Below the pieces are notes generated by a model. It was given only the letters and a program-made list of their open reading frames with translations. It was not told the DNA's origin and ran no database searches. Made by a program: the position numbers and the translations under genes. Below are positions 1-8,954 of a DNA stretch of 64,000 nt, piece after piece. The stretch is from Bacillota bacterium (GTDB taxonomy: Bacteria > Bacillota_I > Bacilli_A > Izemoplasmatales > UBA1188). The stretch lies in the NCBI GenBank assembly GCA_023410715.1, contig JAEYPN010000025.1:62001-126000 (forward strand), given 5' to 3'. Every line of letters starts with the position of its first letter. Positions within the stretch are counted from its first letter, which is position 1.

Positions 1-2179
1 TAAATGATGTGATAGAAATATATAAAATAAGTGGTGAAAGTAAAGGAACAGTAATTTTTGTAAATACACGCCATTTTGGTGTAGCATCAATTTTTGCTGC
101 ATCATAGTATTGTTTATCAATCCCTTGAAGTCCACTTAAGAATACAACAATCTTGAATGCTAAGCTACCCCAGATTGTATAAATTAATAAGGCAGCCATT
201 GTTGCAAATTTCTTTGCACCAATACCAATCCAGTTGATTGGTTTACCTCCAAGCAACCCAATTATATAGTTAATTAGTCCTTGTGCTCCGCCAGCTCTTG
301 TTGAGTATTGGAACATGATCGCAAAAGCCATACCTACAGCAATTGAAGATGTTACATATGGCAAGAAGTAAATTGTTTGGAATAAACTTCTAACTTTAGT
401 GATTGAGTTTAATGCAACAGAGATAAGTAATGCAATAATAATTGAGATTGGAACTGAAACAATAGCAATTATGAAGACGTTTCCTAACGCATCGACAAAT
501 CTACCAGTACCAATTTCAGTAAATATATTAGCTTTTTGAGTTACTTCAACAATTCCTACTTCCTTAGTTGTAATACTAGGATCATTTACACGTGCTGAAT
601 CAATGTTGCGGTCAACATTGGCAATACTTGTTATTTTTAATTCCATCCGGTTATTTGCACTTGATGCAAGATATGTAACATCATATGCTTTAACTGTTAA
701 TTTAATTTTAATTGTTACTTGACTTGTTGGATCAAATTGTGGAGAAATTAAATATCCACCGTTATCTTTAAATCCTCGTGATAAGTCATCATAAATTGTT
801 ACAAAATCGCCATTCCAACCATCAGGATAACCTTCTTCATCTAAACTTCCCGCTTTAAATAAAGTTTTAATAATGCTATTACCTTGAGCATCAAGTAACT
901 CAATTTCCGAAATAGCTACTTCACCTAAAGTTAAATCTTTTTTACTAAATGCGATTTTAATCTTAGTGATGTCTTTACCAGAAACAACTGTTTCAATTTC
1001 TCTATCGGCTGAATAATCAACGCCAACAGCTAATCCATTCATACCTGTAGCTGTTTTTTCTGAGCCAGAAATAACATTTCCGCTAGCATTTAAGGCTTTA
1101 TAGTTTAATTCCATCCGGTTATTTGCATTATTAGCGTCATAATTATCTGTTGTTTTGACATAGTATTTTACAATTACCGTAATTTTATCTGTCGCTTCAA
1201 ATTTTGGCGTTGTAATACTTGAACCATTATCTTTAAATCCACGCCATAAATTATCGTATGTTGTAATATTATTTATTGTCCAACCTTCAGGGAAGGACTT
1301 ATCTTGTAAATCTTTTGCTAAGAATGAAGTGTCATATAATAATGTTCCAGTAGCTGATCCATCATAAACTTTAACATTTGCAAATCCTAGTTCGCCAAGT
1401 GTTCCAAGTTTTTTATTAAACTGAATTACTGCATTTGTAATATCCTTGTTAGCACTTGTAATTGTAATTTGACTTGTCTTTTCATTACTTACTTGTGATG
1501 AAATTTCATAAATTGAACTTTTTGATGTTGAAGCAGTTAATGTCGCTTCATTTGAGTCCATACCAATTGCTCTTAATTCCATCCGGTTATTTGCATCGTT
1601 AATATCATAAGATGGATCATTTACGCTGATGTACATCTTCACCTGAATTGTAACTTTATTAGTTGCTTCAAAAGTAGGTGTTGAAATATATGCGTTTTCT
1701 GATCTAAAACCGCGCCATTTAGTAGAATAAGTTGCGACGTTATTAGCTGTCCAACCAGCAGGATAAGTTCTATCAGTTTCACTTTCTGCTTTAAATGAGT
1801 CATCAAACAAAACTTTTCCGCTACCATCAATTACCTTAACTTCAGAAAAGGCAACTTCTCCTAGCGTTCCGCTTTTTTTAGAAAATAAAAGTTTAACCTT
1901 AGTAATGTCACTGTTAGCACTTTCAATAGTTGATTCAAAAATAAAAACTTTATCTTCATCTACATTGTATTTTTTGGCTGGTTTCTTCCCACCAATTGTT
2001 AGTGCATAAACATAATTATCAAAAGTAAATCCATCGTTTGTTCCAAGCATTGGATTATAGTTTTTTAAAAAAGAGATATAAAACGAATTAAAGAGAGGAA
2101 AGAATGTGAAAATACCCATTAATATTAAAGCTGGAGCTAAATAAAGCCACGCTTTAAGATTATTTTTTTTCTCTAGCAT
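1..2179 (-). CDS. Sugar ABC transporter permease (MalF/UgpA type) with a large repeat insert; 3' end cut
   Basis: Membrane permease of a carbohydrate ABC importer. The start is the ATG four bases after the ATPase stop, and the frame stays open to the left window edge (726 codons seen), so the C-terminus is missing. Residues 8-35 form the first membrane helix, followed by about 500 extracellular residues holding three tandem repeats. From about residue 550 the canonical core resumes, with helices containing IIAIVSVPISIIIALLIS and FQTIYFLPYVTSSIAVGMAF, and the coupling-loop stretch LSGLQGIDKQYYDAAKIDA (the EAA motif). Ordinary family members have about 290 residues, so the insert more than doubles the protein. 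It lies between core helices 1 and 2, which is where E. coli MalF carries its P2 loop. Substrate is not identifiable. A second permease and a binding protein probably lie beyond the left edge. Confidence 0.9.
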   Translation of the reverse strand, partial: MLEKKNNLKAWLYLAPALILMGIFTFFPLFNSFYISFLKNYNPMLGTNDGFTFDNYVYALTIGGKKPAKKYNVDEDKVFIFESTIESANSDITKVKLLFSKKSGTLGEVAFSEVKVIDGSGKVLFDDSFKAESETDRTYPAGWTANNVATYSTKWRGFRSENAYISTPTFEATNKVTIQVKMYISVNDPSYDINDANNRMELRAIGMDSNEATLTASTSKSSIYEISSQVSNEKTSQITITSANKDITNAVIQFNKKLGTLGELGFANVKVYDGSATGTLLYDTSFLAKDLQDKSFPEGWTINNITTYDNLWRGFKDNGSSITTPKFEATDKITVIVKYYVKTTDNYDANNANNRMELNYKALNASGNVISGSEKTATGMNGLAVGVDYSADREIETVVSGKDITKIKIAFSKKDLTLGEVAISEIELLDAQGNSIIKTLFKAGSLDEEGYPDGWNGDFVTIYDDLSRGFKDNGGYLISPQFDPTSQVTIKIKLTVKAYDVTYLASSANNRMELKITSIANVDRNIDSARVNDPSITTKEVGIVEVTQKANIFTEIGTGRFVDALGNVFIIAIVSVPISIIIALLISVALNSITKVRSLFQTIYFLPYVTSSIAVGMAFAIMFQYSTRAGGAQGLINYIIGLLGGKPINWIGIGAKKFATMAALLIYTIWGSLAFKIVVFLSGLQGIDKQYYDAAKIDATPKWRVFTKITVPLLSPLILYISITSF
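637..2040 (-). repeat. Three tandem 156-codon (468 bp) repeats inside the permease gene
   Basis: The block ANNRMEL recurs at 1573-1595, 1105-1127 and 637-659, exactly 468 bp apart. Each unit has the same order of motifs: a strand-like stretch with 'DIT..', then 'LGE' with 'V.V.DG', a 'P.GW' turn, a 'RGF' motif, an 'ISTP.FE' or 'ISPQFD' strand and the ANNRMEL end. The pattern of short beta strands with aromatic turns resembles a beta-sandwich binding module. This fold assignment is inference. Unit edges are set by the motif spacing and could shift by a few residues. Confidence 0.9.
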
Positions 2180-2182
2180 ATT

Positions 2183-3247
2183 CTACACCAATTCTCCACT
2201 TTCGTCGAAGATAAATAATTTGTTCTCTTTAATATTTAATTTTACTGTATCGCCAGCTATAATACGATGTTGTGCATCAACTATTACTTTAAATGTCTTA
2301 CCATTTTCAGTAATCTTTCTGATAATAAGGGTTGTATCGCGGCCAATTGTCTCAACTAAATCTACATTAACTGTTAATTGAGCATCGCCTTCTTTTACAT
2401 AAATAAAACCTTCTGGTCTGATACCAACAAATACTTTTTGGTCTTGAGCTTTAACATTCTTTATAAAAAATTCGCCAATGTAAAGTTTGCCATTTTTAAT
2501 TTCGCCATCAAATACGTTGATTTGTGGACTTCCTAAGAATTTAGCAACGAATAAATTTTTTGGATTGTCATAAACATATTGAGGTTCCCCTACTTGTTGG
2601 ATCACTCCATCTTTCATTACAACGATTTCATCAGATATACTCATTGCTTCTTCTTGGTCATGAGTAACGAAGATCGTAGTAATTCCTGTTTCTCTTTGAA
2701 TTCTCTTGATTTCTTCTCTTGTTTGAAGTCTTAAACGGGCATCTAAGTTTGATAGAGGTTCGTCTAATAGTAAAACTCCTGGTTTTTTAACTAAGGCTCT
2801 TGCAATCGCAACACGTTGTTGCTGACCACCTGATAATTGAACTGGTTTACGTTCAAGTAAATTTTCAAGGCCTACTAGTTTTGCCATTTCAAAACATCTT
2901 TCATTAGCTTCTTCTTTGCTAACTTTTAGATTTTCTAGTGGGAAACAAATATTTTGTCTGATTGTCATATGAGGATACAATGCATAGTTTTGGAAAACTA
3001 ATCCAATTCCTCTTTTCTCAGGTGGTATATTTGATACTTCATCTTCCCCAAAATAGATTTCTCCTGATGTTGCCTTATGAAGGCCGGCAATCATATAAAG
3101 AGTTGTTGATTTACCACATCCAGATGGACCAAGTAGACCAACAAGTTTCCCTGATGGTATTACTAAATTCATGTTACCCACTGCTGTGGTTTCTGTTTTG
3201 TCTTTCGCTGTAAAAACTTTCGTTAGTCCAACTAATTTAATTTCCAT
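2183..3247 (-). CDS. Sugar ABC transporter ATP-binding protein (MalK/MsmK/UgpC type)
   Basis: Cytoplasmic ATPase powering the carbohydrate importer next door; proteins of this group sometimes serve several permeases. All nucleotide-binding motifs are visible: Walker A GPSGCGKST near residue 40, Q-loop FQNYALYPH, signature LSGGQQQR, Walker B LLLDEP, D-loop NLDA and H-loop VTHDQEEA. The C-terminal 110 residues form the TOBE/regulatory part, with VGIRPEGF typical of MalK-like subunits. The 354-residue length is normal. A good ribosome-binding site (AAGGAG) precedes the ATG. The permease start follows the stop by only a few bases, so the two are co-transcribed. Confidence 0.95.
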   Translation of the reverse strand: MEIKLVGLTKVFTAKDKTETTAVGNMNLVIPSGKLVGLLGPSGCGKSTTLYMIAGLHKATSGEIYFGEDEVSNIPPEKRGIGLVFQNYALYPHMTIRQNICFPLENLKVSKEEANERCFEMAKLVGLENLLERKPVQLSGGQQQRVAIARALVKKPGVLLLDEPLSNLDARLRLQTREEIKRIQRETGITTIFVTHDQEEAMSISDEIVVMKDGVIQQVGEPQYVYDNPKNLFVAKFLGSPQINVFDGEIKNGKLYIGEFFIKNVKAQDQKVFVGIRPEGFIYVKEGDAQLTVNVDLVETIGRDTTLIIRKITENGKTFKVIVDAQHRIIAGDTVKLNIKENKLFIFDESGELV

Positions 3248-3300
3248 AAAAATCTCCTTAACACCTTTTTAAATTGTTTTTATTTTTTTACCTAAACTAA

Positions 3301-3333
3301 AAGTCCCTCATTATTTACCAATGAAGGACAAAA
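3301..3333 (-). terminator. Terminator of the dnaX-ybaB-recR-small membrane protein operon
   Basis: Read on the minus strand, a 10-base stem (GTCCTTCATT pairing with AATGAGGGAC, one G-U pair) is followed by TTTT. It overlaps the 3' end of the small membrane protein gene and separates that operon from the ABC genes downstream. Confidence 0.6.
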
Positions 3334-3568
3334 TTTTATCTATTACAGGCTGAATAACACCTTTGTCGTATAATATATAGCCTACTGCAGCTAATAAGGC
3401 CAATACAACGATAACCTTAAATCCTTTTTTTATAAACGTAAATAGTCCAATTAGGATAAATATTGAAGCTACTAATAAAATTCCAGCTTGCATTAAAACA
3501 TCAAGATTTGCGAAATAAATAAGCATTTTGCCAATAATATCAGCAAAAAAGTTTGTAACTTTTTCCAT
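3311..3568 (-). CDS. Small membrane protein, function unknown
   Basis: About 85 residues. An amphipathic start (MEKVTNFFADIIGKMLIYF) is followed by two adjacent hydrophobic helices (AGILLVASIFILIGLFTF and VIVVLALLAAVGYILY), with a lysine pair between them, and a short tail. The frame is open further upstream, but the ribosome-binding site GAGGTGG lies just before two adjacent ATG codons, and the second (3568) has the better spacing (7 bases). It follows recR on the same strand and ends in a terminator, so it is probably the last gene of the dnaX-ybaB-recR operon. I do not recognise the family. Position resembles the small membrane proteins (such as BofA or YaaL) found after recR in Bacillus, but no similarity could be shown. 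Confidence 0.65.
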   Translation of the reverse strand: MEKVTNFFADIIGKMLIYFANLDVLMQAGILLVASIFILIGLFTFIKKGFKVIVVLALLAAVGYILYDKGVIQPVIDKILSFIGK

Positions 3569-3650
3569 CATATAGCCACCTCGTCTTATATCGTTATTAA
3601 TTATAACATAGTTAAAGTAAAAAATAAAGCGAAATTTTGACAAAATTCTC

Positions 3651-4253
3651 TCAATTCATTTGCCTTCTACCCTCTATTGCTTTAAATAATGTCACTTCAT
3701 CTGCATACTCAAGTTGGGATCCTGCTGGGACACCATAAGCAATCCTTGACACAATCAAGTCAGTCTTTTGCAATAATTTTCGAATATAAAGTGCCGTTGT
3801 TTCTCCTTCAACAGAAGCATTTGTGGCAATTATTAATTCTTTAATGTTTTCATCAGTTAGTCTTACCAGCAAGCTCGCTAAATTAATATCTTCAGGCCCC
3901 ACTCCATTTAAAGGGGAAATAGCCCCATTTAGGATATGATATAACCCGTTATATCTTTCCGTTTTTTCAATCGCAATGACATCTTTTATCTCTTCAACAA
4001 CCATTATTGTTGAATTATCGCGATCTTGGCTTTCGCATATTTCACACTTATTACCTTCAGCAATAAATCCACATTCTCTACAGTGCTTCAAATTATTTTT
4101 AGCTTCTATGATGGCATTTGCAAATTCTCTTGCTTCATCATTTTCGATTTTATTAATTGTATAGAGCGCAAATCTTTCTGCGGATTTCCTACCTACGCCT
4201 GGATACCTCATAAAACCAGCAATCAATTTTTCCAGACTTGATGGATATTTCAT
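3651..4253 (-). CDS. recR: Recombination mediator RecR
   Basis: RecR works with RecO, and in some settings RecF, to load RecA at gaps in single-stranded DNA. The protein is 200 residues, the usual length. The helix-hairpin-helix region near residues 5-30 contains FMRYPGVGRKSAERFA. Four cysteines of the zinc finger lie in CRECGF and KCEIC near residues 57-73. The Toprim domain begins with TIMVVEEIKDV near residue 82, and the C-terminal Walker B-like region holds RIAYGVPAGSQLEYAD. It sits immediately after ybaB with no spacer, in the conserved dnaX-ybaB-recR order. Confidence 0.97.
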   Translation of the reverse strand: MKYPSSLEKLIAGFMRYPGVGRKSAERFALYTINKIENDEAREFANAIIEAKNNLKHCRECGFIAEGNKCEICESQDRDNSTIMVVEEIKDVIAIEKTERYNGLYHILNGAISPLNGVGPEDINLASLLVRLTDENIKELIIATNASVEGETTALYIRKLLQKTDLIVSRIAYGVPAGSQLEYADEVTLFKAIEGRRQMN

Positions 4254-4568
4254 TTAGAATAATCCACCCATTGATCCTAAACCAGAAGCGCTAGTAAATT
4301 GTCCCATTGTTTCTTCTGTTTCTTTATCAACTTTTTTAAAAGCATCATTTAATGCTGCGACAAGTGAGTCTTGAAGAATCTCTAAGTCTTCTTTGTCAGT
4401 GATTTCCATATTAATTTTAATGTTAGATACTTCTTTTGTTCCTTTAACACTAACATCAACTACTCCGGCCGCAGAACCATAAAAAGTTGCATTATTAATT
4501 TCTTGTTGAGCCTTAAGCATATCTTCTTGCATTTTTTTAAGTTTTTTTAACATTCCTGGATTTACCAT
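4254..4568 (-). CDS. YbaB/EbfC family nucleoid-associated protein
   Basis: Small dimeric DNA-binding protein found between dnaX and recR in most bacteria. At 104 residues it has the typical length. The N-terminal helix (MLKKLKKMQEDMLKAQQEI), the central sheet with GTKEVSNIKINMEI and the C-terminal helix with LQDSLVAALNDAFKKV match the family, as does the glycine/methionine-rich end. The start has GGAGAAATAGAAA ahead of ATG. Its role in nucleoid organisation or replication-fork recovery comes from the family, not from this sequence. Confidence 0.95.
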   Translation of the reverse strand: MVNPGMLKKLKKMQEDMLKAQQEINNATFYGSAAGVVDVSVKGTKEVSNIKINMEITDKEDLEILQDSLVAALNDAFKKVDKETEETMGQFTSASGLGSMGGLF

Positions 4569-4580
4569 TTTCTATTTCTC

Positions 4581-6380
4581 CTATTCATCGAATACAACTA
4601 GATCGCCAAATAATTCTTGGGCTGCTGTTGTAATTTCTTCTTTATCTTCTGTTTTTTCTTCTTGACTAACGTCACGAAGTTCTGAACTTACAATTGGTGT
4701 AAGTTTAATGTTTTTCAAACCTTTTTTATAGTCACTAATGAATTCCTTTGATTTTTCTTCCCAGATATTTTCTGGTAAAGCCATAAATTCTAAGTTTTCA
4801 CTAAAGACAATCTCTAAAATCTTTTTAATCGTTTTTTTGTTTTCAGGCTTCATGACAAGGTTACATACTGCCGCTTCGTCGAAAACAATTAAAATATCCT
4901 TACCATTACTTGCTACAACTTTTCCTTCTTCTAAGATTGAAGCATAATTTAAGTATGTCGCTGGAACATTTCTTTTAATCTTATTCCATGAATTATTTAG
5001 TCCTTCCCTATGTTGACGGTTAGGATTGTTTAAAACATTTTCAACAAAATGAATATTATAAGTGTTTGATACATCTGAAGGAATTACCTTAATTTCGTAA
5101 TTCATTTCTACATTGTTATTTTCTTCTTCAAAAACTATTTCTTCATTTTTATCAAAATTTTCTTCAATCTTTACTTCTTTAATTTCTTCCTTAATATTTA
5201 AAGCTGGCTTTTCTTCAATTCTTTCCACAACCTTTTTAGTTTCTAAAGGTTTATTTAATATTTTTCTTTCACTTTCTTTTAAGATATTTTCGCTATATTT
5301 AGCAATATCCGCCATTTTAATAAAAGATAATTCTAAATATAGTTTAGGATTGGGTGAAAATTTTGTATCCTGTTGTGCTTTTGTCAAAACATCAATATAC
5401 TTAAATATTTGATCGTTAGTAAATTCTTTTGACATTTTATAGAATCTTGTATCATTTGAAAGACGTGTATCTTTAAGCAATTTCTCAGTGTTTTTATAGA
5501 TTAATAAATCCCTAAAAAAACAAATTAAATTTTGAATAATACGTGGAACTTCTTTGCCAATCTCTATTAATTCGTCAAGCAAGCTTATGGCTTTGCTTAT
5601 ATCGCTTTCAGTAATTGCACTAACTAAATCAAAAAGCTTTCCAGCAGAAACTGTCCCACTTACGGCATTAACTGATTCAATTGTAATTGTACCCGTGCTA
5701 TAAGAGATAACCTGATCAAACAAACTTAAAGCATCACGCATACCACCTTCTGCTAAAGCCGCAATTTCTATTACTGCTTCATCAGTGATATCAATGCTTT
5801 CTTTATTTGCAATTTCTCTAATTTGCTTACTGATATCTTCGTCATTAATACCTCTAAAATCAAATCTTTGGCAGCGTGATTGAATTGTTGAAGGTACTTT
5901 CTGCGGTTCAGTAGTACACAAGATAAAAATAACATGTTTTGGAGGTTCTTCAAGTGTCTTAAGCAAAGCATTAAATGCTCCTGTTGAAAGCATATGGACT
6001 TCATCAATTATGTATACTTTATATCTCCCAACACTTGGTAAATACTTTACTCTGTCTCTTATTTCTCTAATTTCATCAACACCATTATTACTAGCTGCGT
6101 CAATTTCAATTACGTCACTTATTTCACCCTTGGTAATTCCAACACAATTGGGACATTCATTACATGGGTTAGCTACTGGAGCTTTTTCACAGTTCACAGC
6201 TTTAGCCATAATTTTAGCAATAGAGGTTTTACCTGTTCCCCTTGGGCCTGTAAATAAATAGGCATGCGAAATACGTCCACTGATTAATGCATTTTTTAAA
6301 GTGGTAGTAATGTGCTCTTGGCCTTTGACATCATTAAAAGATTGAGGTCTATATGTTCGATATAAAGCACGATAACCCAT
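4581..6380 (-). CDS. dnaX: DNA polymerase III subunits gamma/tau
   Basis: Clamp-loader ATPase of the replicative polymerase. The 599-residue protein has the AAA+ core at residues 1-240: Walker A GPRGTGKTS near residue 45, four zinc-binding cysteines (one at CEKAPVANPCNECPNC), Walker B IIDEVHML and sensor 1 ILCTTEPQK. The collar follows at about 240-370. The tau extension is a lysine/glutamate-rich linker (about 380-440) and a C-terminal polymerase-contact region ending in LFGDLVVFDE. No slippery run suggesting programmed frameshifting was noticed. It starts two bases after the stop of the upstream gene, which points to co-transcription. The ribosome-binding site AGAGGGG overlaps that gene's end. 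Confidence 0.97.
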   Translation of the reverse strand: MGYRALYRTYRPQSFNDVKGQEHITTTLKNALISGRISHAYLFTGPRGTGKTSIAKIMAKAVNCEKAPVANPCNECPNCVGITKGEISDVIEIDAASNNGVDEIREIRDRVKYLPSVGRYKVYIIDEVHMLSTGAFNALLKTLEEPPKHVIFILCTTEPQKVPSTIQSRCQRFDFRGINDEDISKQIREIANKESIDITDEAVIEIAALAEGGMRDALSLFDQVISYSTGTITIESVNAVSGTVSAGKLFDLVSAITESDISKAISLLDELIEIGKEVPRIIQNLICFFRDLLIYKNTEKLLKDTRLSNDTRFYKMSKEFTNDQIFKYIDVLTKAQQDTKFSPNPKLYLELSFIKMADIAKYSENILKESERKILNKPLETKKVVERIEEKPALNIKEEIKEVKIEENFDKNEEIVFEEENNNVEMNYEIKVIPSDVSNTYNIHFVENVLNNPNRQHREGLNNSWNKIKRNVPATYLNYASILEEGKVVASNGKDILIVFDEAAVCNLVMKPENKKTIKKILEIVFSENLEFMALPENIWEEKSKEFISDYKKGLKNIKLTPIVSSELRDVSQEEKTEDKEEITTAAQELFGDLVVFDE

Positions 6381-6382
6381 AT

Positions 6383-7543
6383 TTACTCATCCCCTCTAAT
6401 TATTACTTTTTGCCCAAATGTAATTTTTTTCCCATCTTTAATATTATCAATGTTTTCTGCTTTAAATGTTGGAATGTTTAACTTTTTAAGTAAAAAGCTT
6501 GTATGGGAATATTCTTCTAAATTTTTAACAACAATTCCTTTAACTTTATGTTTATGTAAATATAAAACATCAGAAATATATAGATCATTTAAAATGACAA
6601 CTTTATCTTTAACGTTTTTTATCTTTGGTTTGTAGCCAATCATATTTTTAATAACTTGATTAGTAACATCATAAATATCGTTAGCTCTATTGCGCATGTA
6701 TTCATTTTCTAAGTTGTTGAATTCGTTCACAACCTGGTTTCTTTTTTCAATATAGCTTTCTAAAGCGTCTTTTCCTTCATTGATTTTTCTATAAGTATCT
6801 AAAAGAATATACTTATCATTTGCCATTAAAGTATAGACGTCCATTAGCTCTTTAACAAGGTTGTTATTAGTATATAATTTATTATATACTATATTTTTAA
6901 AATCTTCAATTGTTTTTTCAATTGCTTTGTTAAGTTTTTCTTTTTCTAAGAATTTATTGTCTCTTGTTTTTTCTTCAACTTTAAAAGAAACATTTAATGT
7001 CTGGCCATAAATGTTTAAGTTAAATAAATTTTTCCCTCCAATTACTTGGCCTTTTTCCTCTTTTTCCTTAACTAATTCTTTTGTTCTTGAAACAAGGATT
7101 TCAACCGCTTTTCTTTCGTAGTCATTTTTTGTTTTGTTGTAACGATGTAGAATTTTGTCATAGTTATTTATGTCATCTTCACCATATAAAAAGATATTAT
7201 AACCTATATCTAATGTCTCTTGAAACTTATCATTGATTCTTAATCTTCTAAAATCTTCAACGCTTAAACTACCAAATCCTTTTAAAGAATTAGCAATTTT
7301 AGCCAAATAAAAATCTTTTCCTTCTGATTCGCTAACTTTAGTTTTATTAAATACTAAAGCAACTTTTTCAACAGCCCAAAGCAAGGTTACAAACAAAGCA
7401 GGTAAAAATACTACAGTTAAAACATCACTTGAATCAATTCTTTCCTTAGATATACAACCATAGATGGTAAATAACACAACTAGTGCTGTAATCATAATGT
7501 AAAGTTTTAAATAATTTGTACTTTTATTTTTATTTTTGCCCAT
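6383..7543 (-). CDS. Membrane-anchored protein with a C-terminal PEP-utiliser swivelling (phosphohistidine) domain
   Basis: 386 residues counted from ATG 7543, which has AGAGGCG ahead of it; the frame is open further upstream but that part would run into mnmE. Two hydrophobic helices lie near residues 11-31 and 43-66. A long charged, helical middle part (about 70-310) looks coiled-coil-rich. The last 75 residues resemble the mobile domain of PtsI and pyruvate phosphate dikinase: a strand VVILNDLYISDV, then VKGIVVKN, then EYSHTSFLLKKLNIPTF, matching the TSHTAIMARSLEIPA segment with histidine 347 at the phosphorylated position. No PEP-binding barrel or ATP-grasp domain is present, so phosphorylation would need a partner. 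Gene order just ahead of dnaX suggests co-transcription. The function is unknown. Confidence 0.75.
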   Translation of the reverse strand: MGKNKNKSTNYLKLYIMITALVVLFTIYGCISKERIDSSDVLTVVFLPALFVTLLWAVEKVALVFNKTKVSESEGKDFYLAKIANSLKGFGSLSVEDFRRLRINDKFQETLDIGYNIFLYGEDDINNYDKILHRYNKTKNDYERKAVEILVSRTKELVKEKEEKGQVIGGKNLFNLNIYGQTLNVSFKVEEKTRDNKFLEKEKLNKAIEKTIEDFKNIVYNKLYTNNNLVKELMDVYTLMANDKYILLDTYRKINEGKDALESYIEKRNQVVNEFNNLENEYMRNRANDIYDVTNQVIKNMIGYKPKIKNVKDKVVILNDLYISDVLYLHKHKVKGIVVKNLEEYSHTSFLLKKLNIPTFKAENIDNIKDGKKITFGQKVIIRGDE

Positions 7544-7610
7544 TTTTATCGCCTCTTTTAAATTATACACTATTTTGTAAGATTTGTGGTAAAATATTTT
7601 CGGTGATATT

Positions 7611-8954
7611 ATGCAAAACGATACAATCTGTGGAATTATTACAGCACTAGGTGCTAGCGCCATTAATGTCATAAGAATTAGCGGCGATGATTCTATCAAA
7701 ATTGCAAACAAAATTTTTAAAGGAAAAGATTTAAATAAAGTAAAGTCACATACCGTGACTTATGGATATATTAAAGAAAACGATGAAATAATTGATGAGG
7801 TGCTAGTTTCCGTATTTTTAGCCCCAAGAACATATACTAAAGAAAACGTCGTGGAGATTTCATCACATGGTGGAGCTTTTATTGTTCAAAAAATAATAAA
7901 CCTTCTTTTAGCAAAAGGAGTAAGACTTGCAGATCCTGGGGAATTTACTAAGCGTGCCTTCTTAAATGGTAGAATTGACCTAACAAAAGCTGAAGCGGTA
8001 ATGGATTTAATTAATGCAAAATCTAATAGAGCTTTGCATCTAGCCAACCAAGGTTTGACAGGATCAACATATTCTTTAATTAGCTCATATAGGCAAAAAA
8101 TATTATCTCTCATGGGAAAAATCGAAGTTAATATTGATTATCCCGAGTATGATAGTGAAGAAGAAATTGAAAACAATTCATTAAAACCTAATATAATTTC
8201 TTTAATTATGGAATTAAATAAAATTATTGAAAATGCCAACAGTATGAGAGTATATAGAGAAGGTATCACAACTGCGATTGTGGGAAAACCAAATGTTGGT
8301 AAATCAAGCTTGCTTAATGCTTTAATAAATGAAGATAAAGCAATTGTAACAGATGTTTCTGGAACAACAAGAGATATCGTTGAAGGATCTTTAAATGTTA
8401 ATGGCATTACTTTAAATTTAATAGATACAGCGGGAATTAGAAACACACTTGATGTCGTAGAAAAAATAGGAATTGAGAAAACTAAAAAGGTTATTGAAAA
8501 AGCTGAACTTGTTTTACTAGTGTTAGATAATTCACAAAAACTAGATGACATTGATTTAGAGCTTTTAGAATTGACAAAAGATAAAAAAAGATTGATTTTA
8601 GCTAATAAATCAGATTTAAATAATCAAATCAACTTAGAAAATATCATTAATATCTCAACAATAAATAAATTAGGATTTGATGTGTTAGAAAGTCAAATCA
8701 AAGAAATGTTTATAAAAAAAGAAATTGAAAGTAATGATGAAATCTTTGTTTCTAACACAAGACATATTAATCTTTTATCTAGGGCTAAAGGAAATCTAGA
8801 GGATGCCCTTAAAGCCATCGATAACCAAATGGCAATAGATTTTGTCGAAATAGATTTAACAAATGCCTGGAAATCACTCGGAGAAATAACTGGTGAAGTA
8901 TCCAACGACTTATTATTAGATGAATTATTCTCAAAGTTTTGTTTAGGCAAATAG
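7611..8954 (+). CDS. mnmE: tRNA modification GTPase MnmE (TrmE)
   Basis: With MnmG it installs the carboxymethylaminomethyl or aminomethyl group at uridine 34 of certain tRNAs. The N-terminal tetrahydrofolate-binding domain (residues 1-120) contains the FLNGRIDLTKAEAVMDLI stretch. The inserted G domain shows G1 GKPNVGKSS near residue 225, G2 VSGTTRDIVEG, G3 DTAG and G4 NKSD. The C-terminal motif is FCLGK, with the essential cysteine (commonly FCIGK). The length of 447 residues is slightly short of E. coli (454). It is transcribed divergently from the gene on its left. The stop codon overlaps a parS site. Confidence 0.98.
   Translation: MQNDTICGIITALGASAINVIRISGDDSIKIANKIFKGKDLNKVKSHTVTYGYIKENDEIIDEVLVSVFLAPRTYTKENVVEISSHGGAFIVQKIINLLLAKGVRLADPGEFTKRAFLNGRIDLTKAEAVMDLINAKSNRALHLANQGLTGSTYSLISSYRQKILSLMGKIEVNIDYPEYDSEEEIENNSLKPNIISLIMELNKIIENANSMRVYREGITTAIVGKPNVGKSSLLNALINEDKAIVTDVSGTTRDIVEGSLNVNGITLNLIDTAGIRNTLDVVEKIGIEKTKKVIEKAELVLLVLDNSQKLDDIDLELLELTKDKKRLILANKSDLNNQINLENIINISTINKLGFDVLESQIKEMFIKKEIESNDEIFVSNTRHINLLSRAKGNLEDALKAIDNQMAIDFVEIDLTNAWKSLGEITGEVSNDLLLDELFSKFCLGK

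Noticed and set aside
1639..1830. Small open frame within the permease repeat region
   Set aside because: It is a shifted frame of the permease; the true frame runs unbroken through it and carries the repeat motif.
6381..6383. SRP RNA (scRNA) gene expected near dnaX in some Bacilli
   Set aside because: There is only a two-base gap ahead of dnaX, and no SRP RNA-like sequence was seen near it.
7544..7711. N-terminal extension of the phosphohistidine-domain protein
   Set aside because: It would overlap the start of mnmE by 101 bases; the inner ATG has a good ribosome-binding site.
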